Shown: piece after piece, positions 22,061 through 32,701 of the stretch | Numbering within the stretch: the stretch's first letter is position 1 | Layout of the letters: every line of letters starts with the position of its first letter | Source of the DNA: Leucobacter tenebrionis | GTDB lineage: Bacteria > Actinomycetota > Actinomycetes > Actinomycetales > Microbacteriaceae | Assembly (NCBI RefSeq): GCF_019884725.1 | Contig: NZ_CP082322.1 | Location: 1,178,001-1,242,000, forward strand | Direction: 5' to 3' | Length of the DNA: 64,000 nt | The notes under the pieces: generated by a model | The model's input: only the letters and a program-made list of their open reading frames with translations | Told to the model about the DNA's origin: nothing | The model's database searches: none | Position numbers and translations under genes: made by a program

Positions 22061-22087
22061 GTGCTCTATCCACTGAGCTACCAAGGC
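22012..22087 (-). tRNA. tRNA-Arg (anticodon CCT), CCA encoded
   Basis: Read on the minus strand: a 7-bp acceptor stem (GCCTTGG/CCAGGGC, one G-T pair), an anticodon loop CTCCTAA giving CCT, and a T-arm with GGTTCGATTCC. It ends in discriminator A and encoded CCA. It is complete. Its 3' end faces the prophage. Confidence 0.93.
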
Positions 22088-22144
22088 TTGGCCGCTGATG
22101 AACGGCCTCTGCGAGTCTAGCAGCGCTACCCCGCAGACGACGAA

Positions 22145-22170
22145 GCGGGCGGGGCCGAAGCCCCGCCCGC
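22145..22170 (-). terminator. Terminator of the NlpC/P60-like gene
   Basis: GCGGGCGGGGC pairs with GCCCCGCCCGC, with a CGAA loop (UUCG on the minus strand). It lies 20 bp downstream of the stop codon. There is little T-run. Confidence 0.65.
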
Positions 22171-22189
22171 CGCGTGAAAACTTATCGGA

Positions 22190-22939
22190 TCAGCCGAATC
22201 GCACGACACCGCTGGGGGCGCCGTCGATGAAGGCGCTGGCGACGACGGTCTGGTTGCCGCCGTACCCGCCGTGAACGGCCTGCCCGTTGCCGATGTAGAC
22301 GGCCACGTGACGGCCCGACCAGATGAGCACGTCGCCGGGAGCGTAGTCGCCGCTGGTGACGAGGGTGCCGCCGAGGCCGGTGTACTCGCCGATCTGCGTG
22401 CCGAGATCGCCGGCGGGGATACCCACGGCGCGAAGCGAGTTCTCGACGAGCGCGGTGCAGTCCTGCATCACACCGAGCTGAGCCAGAGCAGCGGAGACGA
22501 TGCCCTCTGCACCGGCACCCGCGGGGATGTCCTTACCGCTGGGGGCTGCAGACCCTTCGGAGCTCTGCCCCGACTGAGTGGTCTGCTGCTGCCGCTGCTG
22601 CGCCTTCAGCTCTTCGGCGCGCTTCGCAGCCTCGGCCTCTTCCTTCGCCTTGCGCTCCTGCTCGAGGATCTCGGCTCCGACTGCGCCCTCGGGAGCGGTG
22701 ATCGGAACGACCGCATCATCGACCGCGTTGGCCTCGAGCGACTGGGCCGGAGCCTGGTAGCCGTCGATGGTGCCCTCGGGATCGGGAGCGGTTGCGTATG
22801 CCGGGAGGCTGAAGGTACCCACCAGGCCGAAGCTGAGTGCGGCTGCACCCGCCATCTGTGCGATTCGCTTCGCCTTCCGCGAGGCCGGCTGAGCGGGGAC
22901 GCCGGAGGCTACGAGCTCCGTGCTGGGGTTCTGAGTCAC
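22190..22939 (-). CDS. Secreted NlpC/P60-like peptidase
   Basis: A 249-residue protein beginning at GTG 22939. A long signal region ends with SLPAYA|TA (about residue 49). Residues 95-125 form a Glu/Ala/Gln-rich coiled coil. Residues 145-249 are an NlpC/P60-type domain with catalytic Cys161 (QDCTALVE), His211 (GRHVAVYIGNG) and a third polar residue His223 (VHGGYG). It would cleave peptidoglycan stem peptides at the cell surface. The NlpC domain lacks the usual RYV/YDCSG wording, so it is a divergent member. A GTGACA-N17-TACTCT promoter lies upstream. Confidence 0.8.
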   Translation of the reverse strand: MTQNPSTELVASGVPAQPASRKAKRIAQMAGAAALSFGLVGTFSLPAYATAPDPEGTIDGYQAPAQSLEANAVDDAVVPITAPEGAVGAEILEQERKAKEEAEAAKRAEELKAQQRQQQTTQSGQSSEGSAAPSGKDIPAGAGAEGIVSAALAQLGVMQDCTALVENSLRAVGIPAGDLGTQIGEYTGLGGTLVTSGDYAPGDVLIWSGRHVAVYIGNGQAVHGGYGGNQTVVASAFIDGAPSGVVRFG

Positions 22940-23010
22940 GAGATTATCTGCCTAACGTTGCTTTGCGGTTCTCTGCGTGAGAAACGGCCCTTTCGAGCCG
23001 CGACCGTTTA

Positions 23011-23039
23011 AGAGTAACCGAAGATCACGGGAATGTCAC
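23011..23039 (-). promoter_or_regulatory. Promoter of the NlpC/P60-like gene
   Basis: On the minus strand: -35 GTGACA (23039-23034), a 17-nt spacer and -10 TACTCT (23016-23011). It leaves a leader of about 65-70 nt containing an AAACGG/CCGTTT hairpin before the GTG. Confidence 0.6.
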
Positions 23040-23073
23040 GCTCAGGTCACGAAAGTCTCAACTTGCCTTGAAA

Positions 23074-23108
23074 CTTCAGGGATCCCGAGTCGCTCGGAAC
23101 CCCTGAAG
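23074..23108 (-). terminator. Terminator of gdhA
   Basis: CTTCAGGG...CCCTGAAG forms a 15-bp imperfect stem with a CCGAG/CTCGG inner part. On the minus strand it is followed by TTTCAAGG. It is 50 bp after the gdhA stop. Confidence 0.75.
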
Positions 23109-23157
23109 TATCTCGACATCGAGAGATTCGACCCGAGCGCGACAGCGCGCGGACCGC

Positions 23158-24525
<1,368 letters not shown>

Positions 24526-24600
24526 CTATCAGCTCCATTGCGAACGGGCCGGTGCAGGCCCGTCTCATTTTCAAGTTCACCCGCTCGCGCGGGTTCGCCT

Positions 24601-25293
24601 CTACACCGAGACGAAAATGTGGGCGGCGACCTCGAACGGGAGGTCGATCGCTTCGTCGGACCCGTCGACTTCGACGTGCACGACGTCACCCCTGCGACTG
24701 AAGGTGGCCGATCTGCCGGGCACGACGCCCGCGGCCGCGAGCTGTTCGAGCAGCTCGGGATCGACCTGCATGGGTTCGGCCAGCCGCTTGATGGCGGCGG
24801 TGACCGGTCGATCCGTCTCGATGAGCAGTTCGCCGAGGCCGGTGACCCCCGACTGGAAGGAACCGGTGCGGATCCCGCCCAGCTCCTCGAGGCCCGGGAT
24901 CGGGTTGCCGTAGGGCGATTCCGTGGGGCGGCCGAGGATGTCGATGAGCTTGCGCTCGACGCGCTCGCTCATCACGTGCTCCCAGCGGCAGGCCTCCTCG
25001 TGCACGTACTCCCACTCGAGGCCGATCACATCGGCGAGCAGTCGCTCGGCGAGGCGGTGCTTGCGCATGACGTGCACGGCCTTGGTGCGCCCGTCGTGCG
25101 TGAGCTCGAGCCGACGATCGTCGGTCACCACCACAAGACCGTCGCGCTCCATCCGGCCGACGGTCTGGGACACCGTGGGGCCGGAGTGGCGGAGTCTCTC
25201 GGAGATGCGGGCGCGCAGCGGCACGATCCCCTCTTCCTCGAGCTCGAGGATAGTGCGGAGATACATCTCGGTCGTATCGATGAGATCCGTCAT
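24601..25293 (-). CDS. ideR: Iron-dependent repressor IdeR/DtxR
   Basis: A 230-residue metal-dependent regulator. The N-terminal winged helix (residues 1-70) has SGPTVSQTVGRMERDGL. The dimer/metal domain carries all the ligands of DtxR/IdeR: M10, H79, E83, H98, C102, E105 and H106. The C-terminal SH3-like domain spans residues 150-230. When loaded with Fe(II) it represses uptake genes through a TTAGGTTAG-type 19-bp box. A matching box occurs in this window between hmuT and hmuU. ATG 25293 has AGAGGGGA 6 nt upstream. It is divergent from serC. Confidence 0.95.
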   Translation of the reverse strand: MTDLIDTTEMYLRTILELEEEGIVPLRARISERLRHSGPTVSQTVGRMERDGLVVVTDDRRLELTHDGRTKAVHVMRKHRLAERLLADVIGLEWEYVHEEACRWEHVMSERVERKLIDILGRPTESPYGNPIPGLEELGGIRTGSFQSGVTGLGELLIETDRPVTAAIKRLAEPMQVDPELLEQLAAAGVVPGRSATFSRRGDVVHVEVDGSDEAIDLPFEVAAHIFVSV

Positions 25294-25458
25294 CGCCGTC
25301 CCCTCTGCACATCGTTATCGCCCCGACGCCCTGCACCGGGGGTTCTAGCCTAAAGCATCTTCGGGGCGCCGCCGCGCCGTGCGCCGTCGCATATCCGTCC
25401 GGGGGAGCCCGCCCGCGCTCGCGACTCCGGAACGTCCGAGGCCGTCGATAAGATATAG

Positions 25459-26580
<1,122 letters not shown>

Positions 26581-26596
26581 ATCCGGGCTTCACGCG

Positions 26597-26643
26597 CTGA
26601 GCCCCTGTTCTCCTCGAATCCGTCGAGAAGAACAGGGGCTCAG
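26597..26643. terminator. Bidirectional terminator between serC and the DUF3027 gene
   Basis: CTGAGCCCCTGTTC pairs with GAACAGGGGCTCAG, with a further CTCGA/TCGAG inner stem and a loop of about 5 nt. It lies between convergent genes. Confidence 0.75.
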
Positions 26644-26680
26644 TGCATGAGTGCCCGGCGGTCGGAGGCCGGACTCGCGG

Positions 26681-27379
26681 TCAGGCGCGGTCGGAAGCCG
26701 AATCGCCGCCGTCCGCGTCGTCCGGCTCCTCGTCGTCATCGGAGTCGTCGAAGAGATCCGTGTCGTCGGCGTCGTCATCGAGATCCTCGGCGTCGTCATC
26801 GAGGTCGTCGTCTGCCTCGTCCTCGAGATCCACTCCGTCGATCTCATCGTCGTAGTCGCTGAAATCGTTGTCGAGGATGTCGGCCTCGGCGTCCGCATCG
26901 TCTTCGTCCTTGAGCTCCGATGCCGCTTCCTCGGCCGCCGCGGCCTCTTCAGCCGCCTGGCGGACCTGGGTCTCCCGGTACTGCGCCAGACGCACCGACC
27001 ACGGCACCCACTCGGGCGCCACGACCGATCCCTCGCCGGGCAGCAGCTCGACCTCGAGCACGTTGACGGGCGAATCCTCGTCCACGCGGGCGAGGGTGGC
27101 CGCCCAGCGCCAGCCGGGGTAGCCCGCCATCCCGCACTCGAAGAAGAGCGTGAGCACGTGGGCCTCGTGCACCTCGTGGCCCGCCTCAGCCCCGATCGTC
27201 GCAGGGTCGGCGATCTCGGCGAGGGCCTCCCTCGCCTGCTGACGAGCCGCGAGCAGGACGGGATCGGCGGTCGGCTCCACCGCTTCCGCCGCGTCCGCAG
27301 CTTGCCCTGTGGCGACGGTCGGCTCGGCGTCGAGCTCGCTCACGGGCGCTTCGAGCCCGGCGTCGTTCCGCTCAGACAT
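26681..27379 (-). CDS. DUF3027 family protein with acidic tail
   Basis: A 232-residue protein from the ATG at 27379, which overlaps the cold-shock gene stop by 8 nt (27388 is an alternative start). The central part (residues 60-140) has EAGHEVHEAHVLTLFFEC and YPGWRWAATLARVDED, then PEWVPWSVRLAQYRE, a pattern of the actinobacterial DUF3027 family. From residue about 165 the protein is almost only Asp/Glu/Ala, a very acidic disordered tail. Function is unknown. The coupling to a cold-shock protein suggests joint expression. Confidence 0.82.
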   Translation of the reverse strand: MSERNDAGLEAPVSELDAEPTVATGQAADAAEAVEPTADPVLLAARQQAREALAEIADPATIGAEAGHEVHEAHVLTLFFECGMAGYPGWRWAATLARVDEDSPVNVLEVELLPGEGSVVAPEWVPWSVRLAQYRETQVRQAAEEAAAAEEAASELKDEDDADAEADILDNDFSDYDDEIDGVDLEDEADDDLDDDAEDLDDDADDTDLFDDSDDDEEPDDADGGDSASDRA

Positions 27380-27749
27380 CGAAGTCATCCGCCACTCGGC
27401 GCAGCATCGTGGCCACCTTGCGGGCCTGGGCGCGCTCGGGATACTGGCCGTTCTTGAGTCGGCTCCCGAGCCCATCGAGCAGCTTCACGAGATCCTCGAT
27501 GATGACGGCCATCTCGTCGGCCGACTTGCGATTGCGCTTGGCGATGCGCGGAGTCTCGAGGACCCGCACGGAAAGCGCCTGCGGCCCCTTCCTGCCGTCG
27601 GCGACGCTGTACTCCAGGCGGGTGCCCGCCTGGACGTCGACGCCGTCAGGGATCACCGACGCATGCAGGTACACCTGCGCTCCGTCATCCCCCTGGATGA
27701 ACCCGAAGCCCTTCGCCTCGTCATAGAACCTGACCTTGCCGTTCGGCAT
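27372..27749 (-). CDS. Cold-shock protein with C-terminal extension
   Basis: A 125-residue protein. Residues 1-65 form a cold-shock OB fold with RNP1 KGFGFI and RNP2 VYLHAS, which bind single-stranded RNA and DNA. Residues 70-125 are a basic helical extension (AKRNRKSADEMAVIIEDLVKLLD) seen in the longer actinobacterial Csp type. The ribosome site GAGAGGGACGAGG precedes ATG 27749. It is the first gene of a two-gene operon with DUF3027. Confidence 0.92.
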   Translation of the reverse strand: MPNGKVRFYDEAKGFGFIQGDDGAQVYLHASVIPDGVDVQAGTRLEYSVADGRKGPQALSVRVLETPRIAKRNRKSADEMAVIIEDLVKLLDGLGSRLKNGQYPERAQARKVATMLRRVADDFDV

Positions 27750-27909
27750 GCCTCGTCCCTCTCATGTTCGGCGGATCACCCGCGTGTCGAGTCGCGATCA
27801 CTGCGTGTTCGCATACCGGCCCAAGTCTAGCCCGCGGAGCTTGAGAGGTCGTGTCACGAGTTGCGCCTCCCCCGGTGCGCTCGGAGGGAGCGGGGATAAG
27901 ATGGAGCGG

Positions 27910-28176
27910 ATGTCGACCGAACCCAGCTCCCCCTCGCTTCTCGAGCGCATTCTCGCCTACGCGTCGCTGACCATCATCGCGGTGGCGCTCCTGTCGTTCT
28001 TCGCCACGCTCATCGTGGGCATGAACGACCGCTACGCCATGGCCGAGGGCCTGTGGCCCTTCGTCTACGGGATCTCGCTGTTCGGGCTTCCCGTCGGCTT
28101 CGTCCTGCTGATCCTGCTCATCGTGTTGAGCCAGCGCCGGCGCCGCGCCGAGTTCCGACGCACCGGCGAGCGCTGA
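27910..28176 (+). CDS. Small two-span membrane protein
   Basis: An 88-residue protein with two hydrophobic segments: LTIIAVALLSFFATLIVG (about 20-38) and LFGLPVGFVLLILLIVL (about 57-75). A basic tail follows (QRRRRAEFRRTGER). ATG 27910 lies 7 nt after TAAGAT, suggesting a leaderless start (ATG 27901 is an alternative). Proteins of this sort are common beside the helicase genes in Microbacteriaceae; function is unknown. Confidence 0.65.
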   Translation: MSTEPSSPSLLERILAYASLTIIAVALLSFFATLIVGMNDRYAMAEGLWPFVYGISLFGLPVGFVLLILLIVLSQRRRRAEFRRTGER

Positions 28177-28189
28177 GCGCCTCCCCGTC

Positions 28190-30142
28190 ATGAGCGGCAT
28201 CCTCGCGCTCGCCTCCGCCATCGCCGAGATGGAACGGCCGTCGCTCGAGGCGCTCGTACGCCGCAGACGCGTGCAGTCCCCGGCGAACGTGCTCGATCCG
28301 ATCGGCCTCGCGACCGAGCTGCTGCGACCGGAGTCGATCGCACGCACGCTGGCGGATCTCGACCGTCCGCACCTCGCTGCTCTGCTGCGACCCGATCTCC
28401 TCGCCGGATCCGCCGAGGTCGACGAGCTGACCGGTCTCGGGCTGCTCGGGGTCGAACGGCACGAGGGGCAGGGCGACGACAAGGATCCCGTGACGCTGCC
28501 GGAGGTCGACGCGGTGCTGCGCGACGCGCTCCGGGAGGTGGGCATCGATCCCGAAGCTCTCTCCGATCCCGCGACCGTTTCAGAGGACTCGAGCGTCCCC
28601 GATGCCGCGGACCCCGCGACCGACGCCGCCACGGGCAGTGACGACGCGGCTTCCGACCGCGACGGCTCCTGGTACGCCGAGGCCCTCACCGCCGTGGCGC
28701 AGGCCGCGGAGTGCCTGCGTGCGCTGCAGGAGCGCCCGGGCCGCCTCAACCGCAGCGGCACCGTCGCCGTGGCGGCGGTGCGCGCTCTATCGGAGACGAC
28801 GAGCGTCGACGTCGCCGACCTCACCCGCACACTCACGGCCCTCGGCCGGGCCGGCCTCACCAGGACCGCGATCTCCGAGGCCGCGCTGATCCCGGCTGCC
28901 GGTGCGCGCGACTGGCTGGGGTCTTCGCACACCCGTCGATGGCTGATCCTCGCGGAAGCCGCACTCGCGGCGATGGCGCCCCCGCTGCGCGCCTCGCTGC
29001 AGCACCGCGACGGGGCTGATCTCGCGGGGGCGGCTGCGGCGCTTCCGAGCAGGTTCCCTCTGCTCCCCGAAGCGGAGTTCGCCGCGGCTCGGTCCTTCGT
29101 CGACGACCTCGAGCACTTGGGCCTCACCGCGCAGGGGCGCCTCAGCGACGTCGGCCTGATGCTGCTCGACGGCGAGTTCGACGCGGCTCTCTCCGCGGTC
29201 GAGCAGCTGTTCCCGGGCGTCTCCCCCGGCGTGTACGTACAGCCCGACCTCAGCGTGGTCGTTCCCGGCCCGCTCTCGCCCGATGATGAGGCGATCATCG
29301 CGTCCCTCACCGTCCCCGAGCACGTGGGGGTGGCTTCGACGCGGCGCATCACCGAGGCGTCGGTGACATCGGCCCTCGAGCGGGGGCGCACCGCAGCCGA
29401 GGCCCGAGAGGACTTCGAGCGGCTCTCGTCGACCGGCATTCCGCAGCCTCTCGACTATCTGCTGACCTCCCTGGCCGAGCGCCTGGGCAGCATCCTCGTC
29501 GAGGAGAACGACGGCGACGAGGGCCGCACCCGTCTCGTGGTCGCACGCCCCGACCTGGCCGAGACCCTACTCGTGGACCGGGCGCTGCAGCACCTGCAGC
29601 TGCATCGCCCCGCGCCGGGGGATCCCACATCCGGCCGATCCGAGGTTCCCGGCGCGACGCTGCTCTTCTCCCGCCTGCGCATCGACCACGTGCTCGCGGC
29701 CCTCGGCGATGCCCGCTACCCCGCGACGGGCAGGCGGGCCGCCTCACCCGCCGCCGAAGCCGGTTCCGACGTCCCCTCCCTCGAGCGCGCGGGGGAAGGA
29801 TCGGGATCGGGCGGCGTACCCGAAACTGCCTCCGCGCCGCCCGTCCCCTCCGCCGCCGCGCGCTTCGAGGACGGGCTGCCGGAACCCCTCGCCGCGCTCG
29901 TGGACCGGGTCTTCGCAGCTGCTCGTTCTGAACCGGGCACGGGGGACTTCACGCGGCGGCTCGAACTCGCGATCCGGGATCGCAGCCCCGTGCGCGTCAC
30001 AGCGGAGGCGCGCGGCCAGAGCCACACCTTCACGCTGCTGCCCGTGTCGGTCACGGCGGGCAGGCTTCGGGCGAGCGACCAGGCCGCGGGCGTGGAGCGC
30101 ACGCTGCCGATCAGCACTATCACCGCGGTCGACCCGGCCTGA
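28190..30142 (+). CDS. Helicase-associated (XPB/Ssl2-like N-domain) protein
   Basis: A 650-residue protein that precedes and accompanies the XPB helicase gene. It has a helical first part (residues 1-90) with winged-helix-like units, an acidic low-complexity stretch near residues 125-160, and then helicase-associated winged helices (LLPEAEFAAARSFVDDLEHLG, VYVQPDLSVVVPGPL). The latter pattern is typical of the actinobacterial 'helicase-associated' family (Helicase_C_3). There is no Walker motif, so it is not itself an ATPase. A second low-complexity linker lies at residues 505-560. It probably works with the XPB protein in DNA repair. Confidence 0.82.
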   Translation: MSGILALASAIAEMERPSLEALVRRRRVQSPANVLDPIGLATELLRPESIARTLADLDRPHLAALLRPDLLAGSAEVDELTGLGLLGVERHEGQGDDKDPVTLPEVDAVLRDALREVGIDPEALSDPATVSEDSSVPDAADPATDAATGSDDAASDRDGSWYAEALTAVAQAAECLRALQERPGRLNRSGTVAVAAVRALSETTSVDVADLTRTLTALGRAGLTRTAISEAALIPAAGARDWLGSSHTRRWLILAEAALAAMAPPLRASLQHRDGADLAGAAAALPSRFPLLPEAEFAAARSFVDDLEHLGLTAQGRLSDVGLMLLDGEFDAALSAVEQLFPGVSPGVYVQPDLSVVVPGPLSPDDEAIIASLTVPEHVGVASTRRITEASVTSALERGRTAAEAREDFERLSSTGIPQPLDYLLTSLAERLGSILVEENDGDEGRTRLVVARPDLAETLLVDRALQHLQLHRPAPGDPTSGRSEVPGATLLFSRLRIDHVLAALGDARYPATGRRAASPAAEAGSDVPSLERAGEGSGSGGVPETASAPPVPSAAARFEDGLPEPLAALVDRVFAAARSEPGTGDFTRRLELAIRDRSPVRVTAEARGQSHTFTLLPVSVTAGRLRASDQAAGVERTLPISTITAVDPA

Positions 30143-30178
30143 TCCGCCTGCCCGCCGCACCCCGCCGCCCGCCCGCTC

Positions 30179-30233
30179 CGCCGCCTCCGCCACCTCCGCC
30201 ACCTCCGCAACCTCCGCCACCTCCGCCACCTCG
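30179..30233. repeat. Nine-base tandem repeat CCTCCGCCA
   Basis: The 119 bp before the XPB promoter region contain about six nearly exact copies of CCTCCGCCA in a row (30179-30233), mostly C/T with occasional A. One strand is almost purine-free. Confidence 0.85.
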
Positions 30234-30351
30234 AAACGAGGAGTTCCAAACTGCTGGATCCACCGTGCTCGAAGCAGCAGATCGGGACTCCGCGATCCGA
30301 CGGGGCCGCGGCGGGGCAGGTTCCAAGCTGCGCCGCGTAAACTCGACAGCT

Positions 30352-32028
30352 ATGACTCTCGGCCCCCTCATCGTGCAGAGCGACCACACCGTGCTCCTGG
30401 AGGTCGCGCACCCCGATGCCGAGGACGCCCGCCACGAGCTCGCCGTCTTCGCCGAACTGGAGCGCGCGCCCGAGCACATCCACACCTACCGGGTCACCAG
30501 GCTCGGGCTGTGGAACGCGCGCGCCGCCGGCCACACCGCCGAGGAGATCCTCGGCACTCTGAACCGCTACGCCAAGTTCCCGGTGCCGACCGGGGTGGCG
30601 AGCGAGATCGAAGACACGATGCGGCGGTACGGCCGCCTCACGATCGAGCGGTTGGAGGGATCCGGCGATCCATCACGTGCGCAGGACGACGGCAGCACCG
30701 CGCCCCAGCTCGTGCTCCGCTCCGACGACCCGGCGATCCTGCGGGAGGTCACGAGCGCCAAGAAGATCGCCCCGCTGCTCGGAAACCGCATCGACGAGCG
30801 CACCTACCCGCTCGAGCCCTGGGCGCGCGGCGAGCTCAAGCAGCAGCTCGTGGCGCGCGGGTGGCCCGCCGAGGATCTCGCCGGTTACACGCCCGGCGAT
30901 CCCTACGACATCGACCTCGAGCAGCAGGGGTGGCAGCTCCGCGATTACCAGGCGAAGGCCGTCGACGCCTTCCAGCGCGGAGGGTCGGGAGTCGTCGTGC
31001 TCCCCTGCGGTGCCGGGAAGACGATCGTGGGCGCCGCGGCGATGGCCGCGGTCGGCGCGAAGGCGCTGATCCTCGTCACCAACGCCGTCTCGGCCCGTCA
31101 GTGGCGCGACGAGCTGCTGCGCCGCACCTCGCTCACCGAGGAGGAGATCGGCGAGTACTCCGGTCAGGTGAAGGAGATCAAGCCGGTCACCATCGCCACC
31201 TATCAGATCCTGACGAGCCGCCGGAAGGGCGAGTACCAGCACCTCTCGCTGCTCGACGCCCAGGACTGGGGCGTGATCGTCTACGACGAGGTGCACCTGC
31301 TGCCCGCGCCGGTGTTCAAGCTCACCGCCGACCTGCAGGCGCGCCGCCGCCTCGGCCTCACCGCGACCCTCGTGCGCGAGGACGGCCGCGAGGGCGACGT
31401 GTTCAGTCTGATCGGCCCGAAGCGCTACGACGCAGCGTGGAAGGATATCGAGGCGCAGGGCTTCATCGCGCCCGCGGCGTGCTTCGAGGTGCGGGTCGAT
31501 CTCCCCGAGTCGGAGCGCATGGACTACGCGGTGGCCGAGGATCAGGATCGCTATCGCATCGCATCGTCGACGCCCGAGAAGCAGCGGATCGCGCAGAGGA
31601 TCATCGAGAAGCATCCGGGCGAGAGCGTGCTCGTGATCGGGCAGTACATCGACCAGTTGGAAGCGATGGCGGAGGCGCTCGACGCACCGCTGATCACGGG
31701 GCAGACGCCCGTCGACGAGCGCGAGCAGCTGTTCCAGGCGTTCCGCGACGGGGAGGAGCGCATCCTGGTCGTGTCGAAGGTCGCGAACTTCTCGGTGGAT
31801 CTCCCCGACGCATCGGTGGCGATCCAGATCTCGGGTTCCTTCGGCTCACGTCAGGAGGAGGCGCAGCGCCTCGGCCGACTGCTGCGCCCCAAGGCTGAGG
31901 GCATCACCGCGTCGTTCTACACGCTGATCGCCCGCGACACGGTCGACCAGGATTTCGCGCAGAACCGTCAGCGCTTCCTCGCCGAGCAGGGGTACAGCTA
32001 CACGATCCTCGACGCCCACGAGCTCTAA
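30352..32028 (+). CDS. XPB-type DNA repair helicase
   Basis: A 558-residue superfamily-2 helicase. Residues 1-170 form an N-terminal damage-recognition/helicase-XPB-like domain. Walker A is PCGAGKT at 218-224, DEVH at 312-315, and the RED motif of XPB appears as VREDGRE. Motif VI is RLGRLLRP near residue 510. It unwinds duplex DNA in repair. TAAACT lies 8 nt before the ATG and there is no ribosome site, so it is likely leaderless. The preceding helicase-associated gene on the same strand suggests a common function. Confidence 0.92.
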   Translation: MTLGPLIVQSDHTVLLEVAHPDAEDARHELAVFAELERAPEHIHTYRVTRLGLWNARAAGHTAEEILGTLNRYAKFPVPTGVASEIEDTMRRYGRLTIERLEGSGDPSRAQDDGSTAPQLVLRSDDPAILREVTSAKKIAPLLGNRIDERTYPLEPWARGELKQQLVARGWPAEDLAGYTPGDPYDIDLEQQGWQLRDYQAKAVDAFQRGGSGVVVLPCGAGKTIVGAAAMAAVGAKALILVTNAVSARQWRDELLRRTSLTEEEIGEYSGQVKEIKPVTIATYQILTSRRKGEYQHLSLLDAQDWGVIVYDEVHLLPAPVFKLTADLQARRRLGLTATLVREDGREGDVFSLIGPKRYDAAWKDIEAQGFIAPAACFEVRVDLPESERMDYAVAEDQDRYRIASSTPEKQRIAQRIIEKHPGESVLVIGQYIDQLEAMAEALDAPLITGQTPVDEREQLFQAFRDGEERILVVSKVANFSVDLPDASVAIQISGSFGSRQEEAQRLGRLLRPKAEGITASFYTLIARDTVDQDFAQNRQRFLAEQGYSYTILDAHEL

Positions 32029-32038
32029 CCGACGAGCT

Positions 32039-32701
32039 CTAGTCGACGACGCTCTCCATGGCCTCCTCGAAGGCGCGGGCCGATGCATCCGACGCCTCTG
32101 CGCGGAGCGCCTGACGCAGCACGGCCGGTTTAGCGGTGAACGCGTTCACGCCGCACTGGGCGAGGTCGAGGATGCGGTCGGGAGAGCGCAGGCTCGCCGC
32201 GAGCACCTCGGTGCCGGTTCCGGCGACCGCGCTGGCCATCGTGTCGATGATGCCCGCGCCGTCGTAGCCGGCGTCATCGAGCCGCCCGAGGTACGGCGCG
32301 ATGTACCGGGCTCCGATGGACGCGGCTGCCAGCGCCTGCACCGGGTTGTACACGGCGGTCACGAGAACCGTGGCCCCCTCCTTCACCAGTCGCGCGGCGG
32401 CCGAGAACCCGATCTCGGTCGCCGGGGCCTTGATGCACACCCGGGGCGATATCCCGAGCAGCTCGCGGGCATGCTCGACCATCTCGTCGGCGGTGCTCCC
32501 CCAGGTCTGGAAGAACACCTCCTCGGCTCCGTGCCCCACCCAGCTGCGCGCGAGCTCGGGCAGGCGCCCGAGCGTCACGCCGTCCGCGCGTAGGATCTCG
32601 GGATTGGTCGTCACGCCGCACACGAGCCCCTCGTCGAGCAGTCGCAGCACCTCGCCCTCATTCGCCGAGTCGGCGTACCATCGAATGCGGCGCGTGTTCA
32701 T
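32039..32701 (-). CDS. Transaldolase-like aldolase (FSA/TalC family)
   Basis: A 220-residue TIM-barrel enzyme with the family N-terminus RWYADSANEGE and TTNPEI, and the Schiff-base lysine in RVCIKAPATE. Its length matches short transaldolases and fructose-6-phosphate aldolases, which cleave or transfer three-carbon units. The start overlaps the kinase stop by 4 nt (ATGA). As the last gene of the carbohydrate operon it would perform the final aldol step. The substrate cannot be read from the sequence. Confidence 0.85.
   Translation of the reverse strand: MNTRRIRWYADSANEGEVLRLLDEGLVCGVTTNPEILRADGVTLGRLPELARSWVGHGAEEVFFQTWGSTADEMVEHARELLGISPRVCIKAPATEIGFSAAARLVKEGATVLVTAVYNPVQALAAASIGARYIAPYLGRLDDAGYDGAGIIDTMASAVAGTGTEVLAASLRSPDRILDLAQCGVNAFTAKPAVLRQALRAEASDASARAFEEAMESVVD

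Noticed and set aside
29709..31898. A 729-residue open frame overlapping the XPB helicase
   Set aside because: It is an alternative frame of the helicase and helicase-associated genes with Arg/Pro-rich content and no motif.
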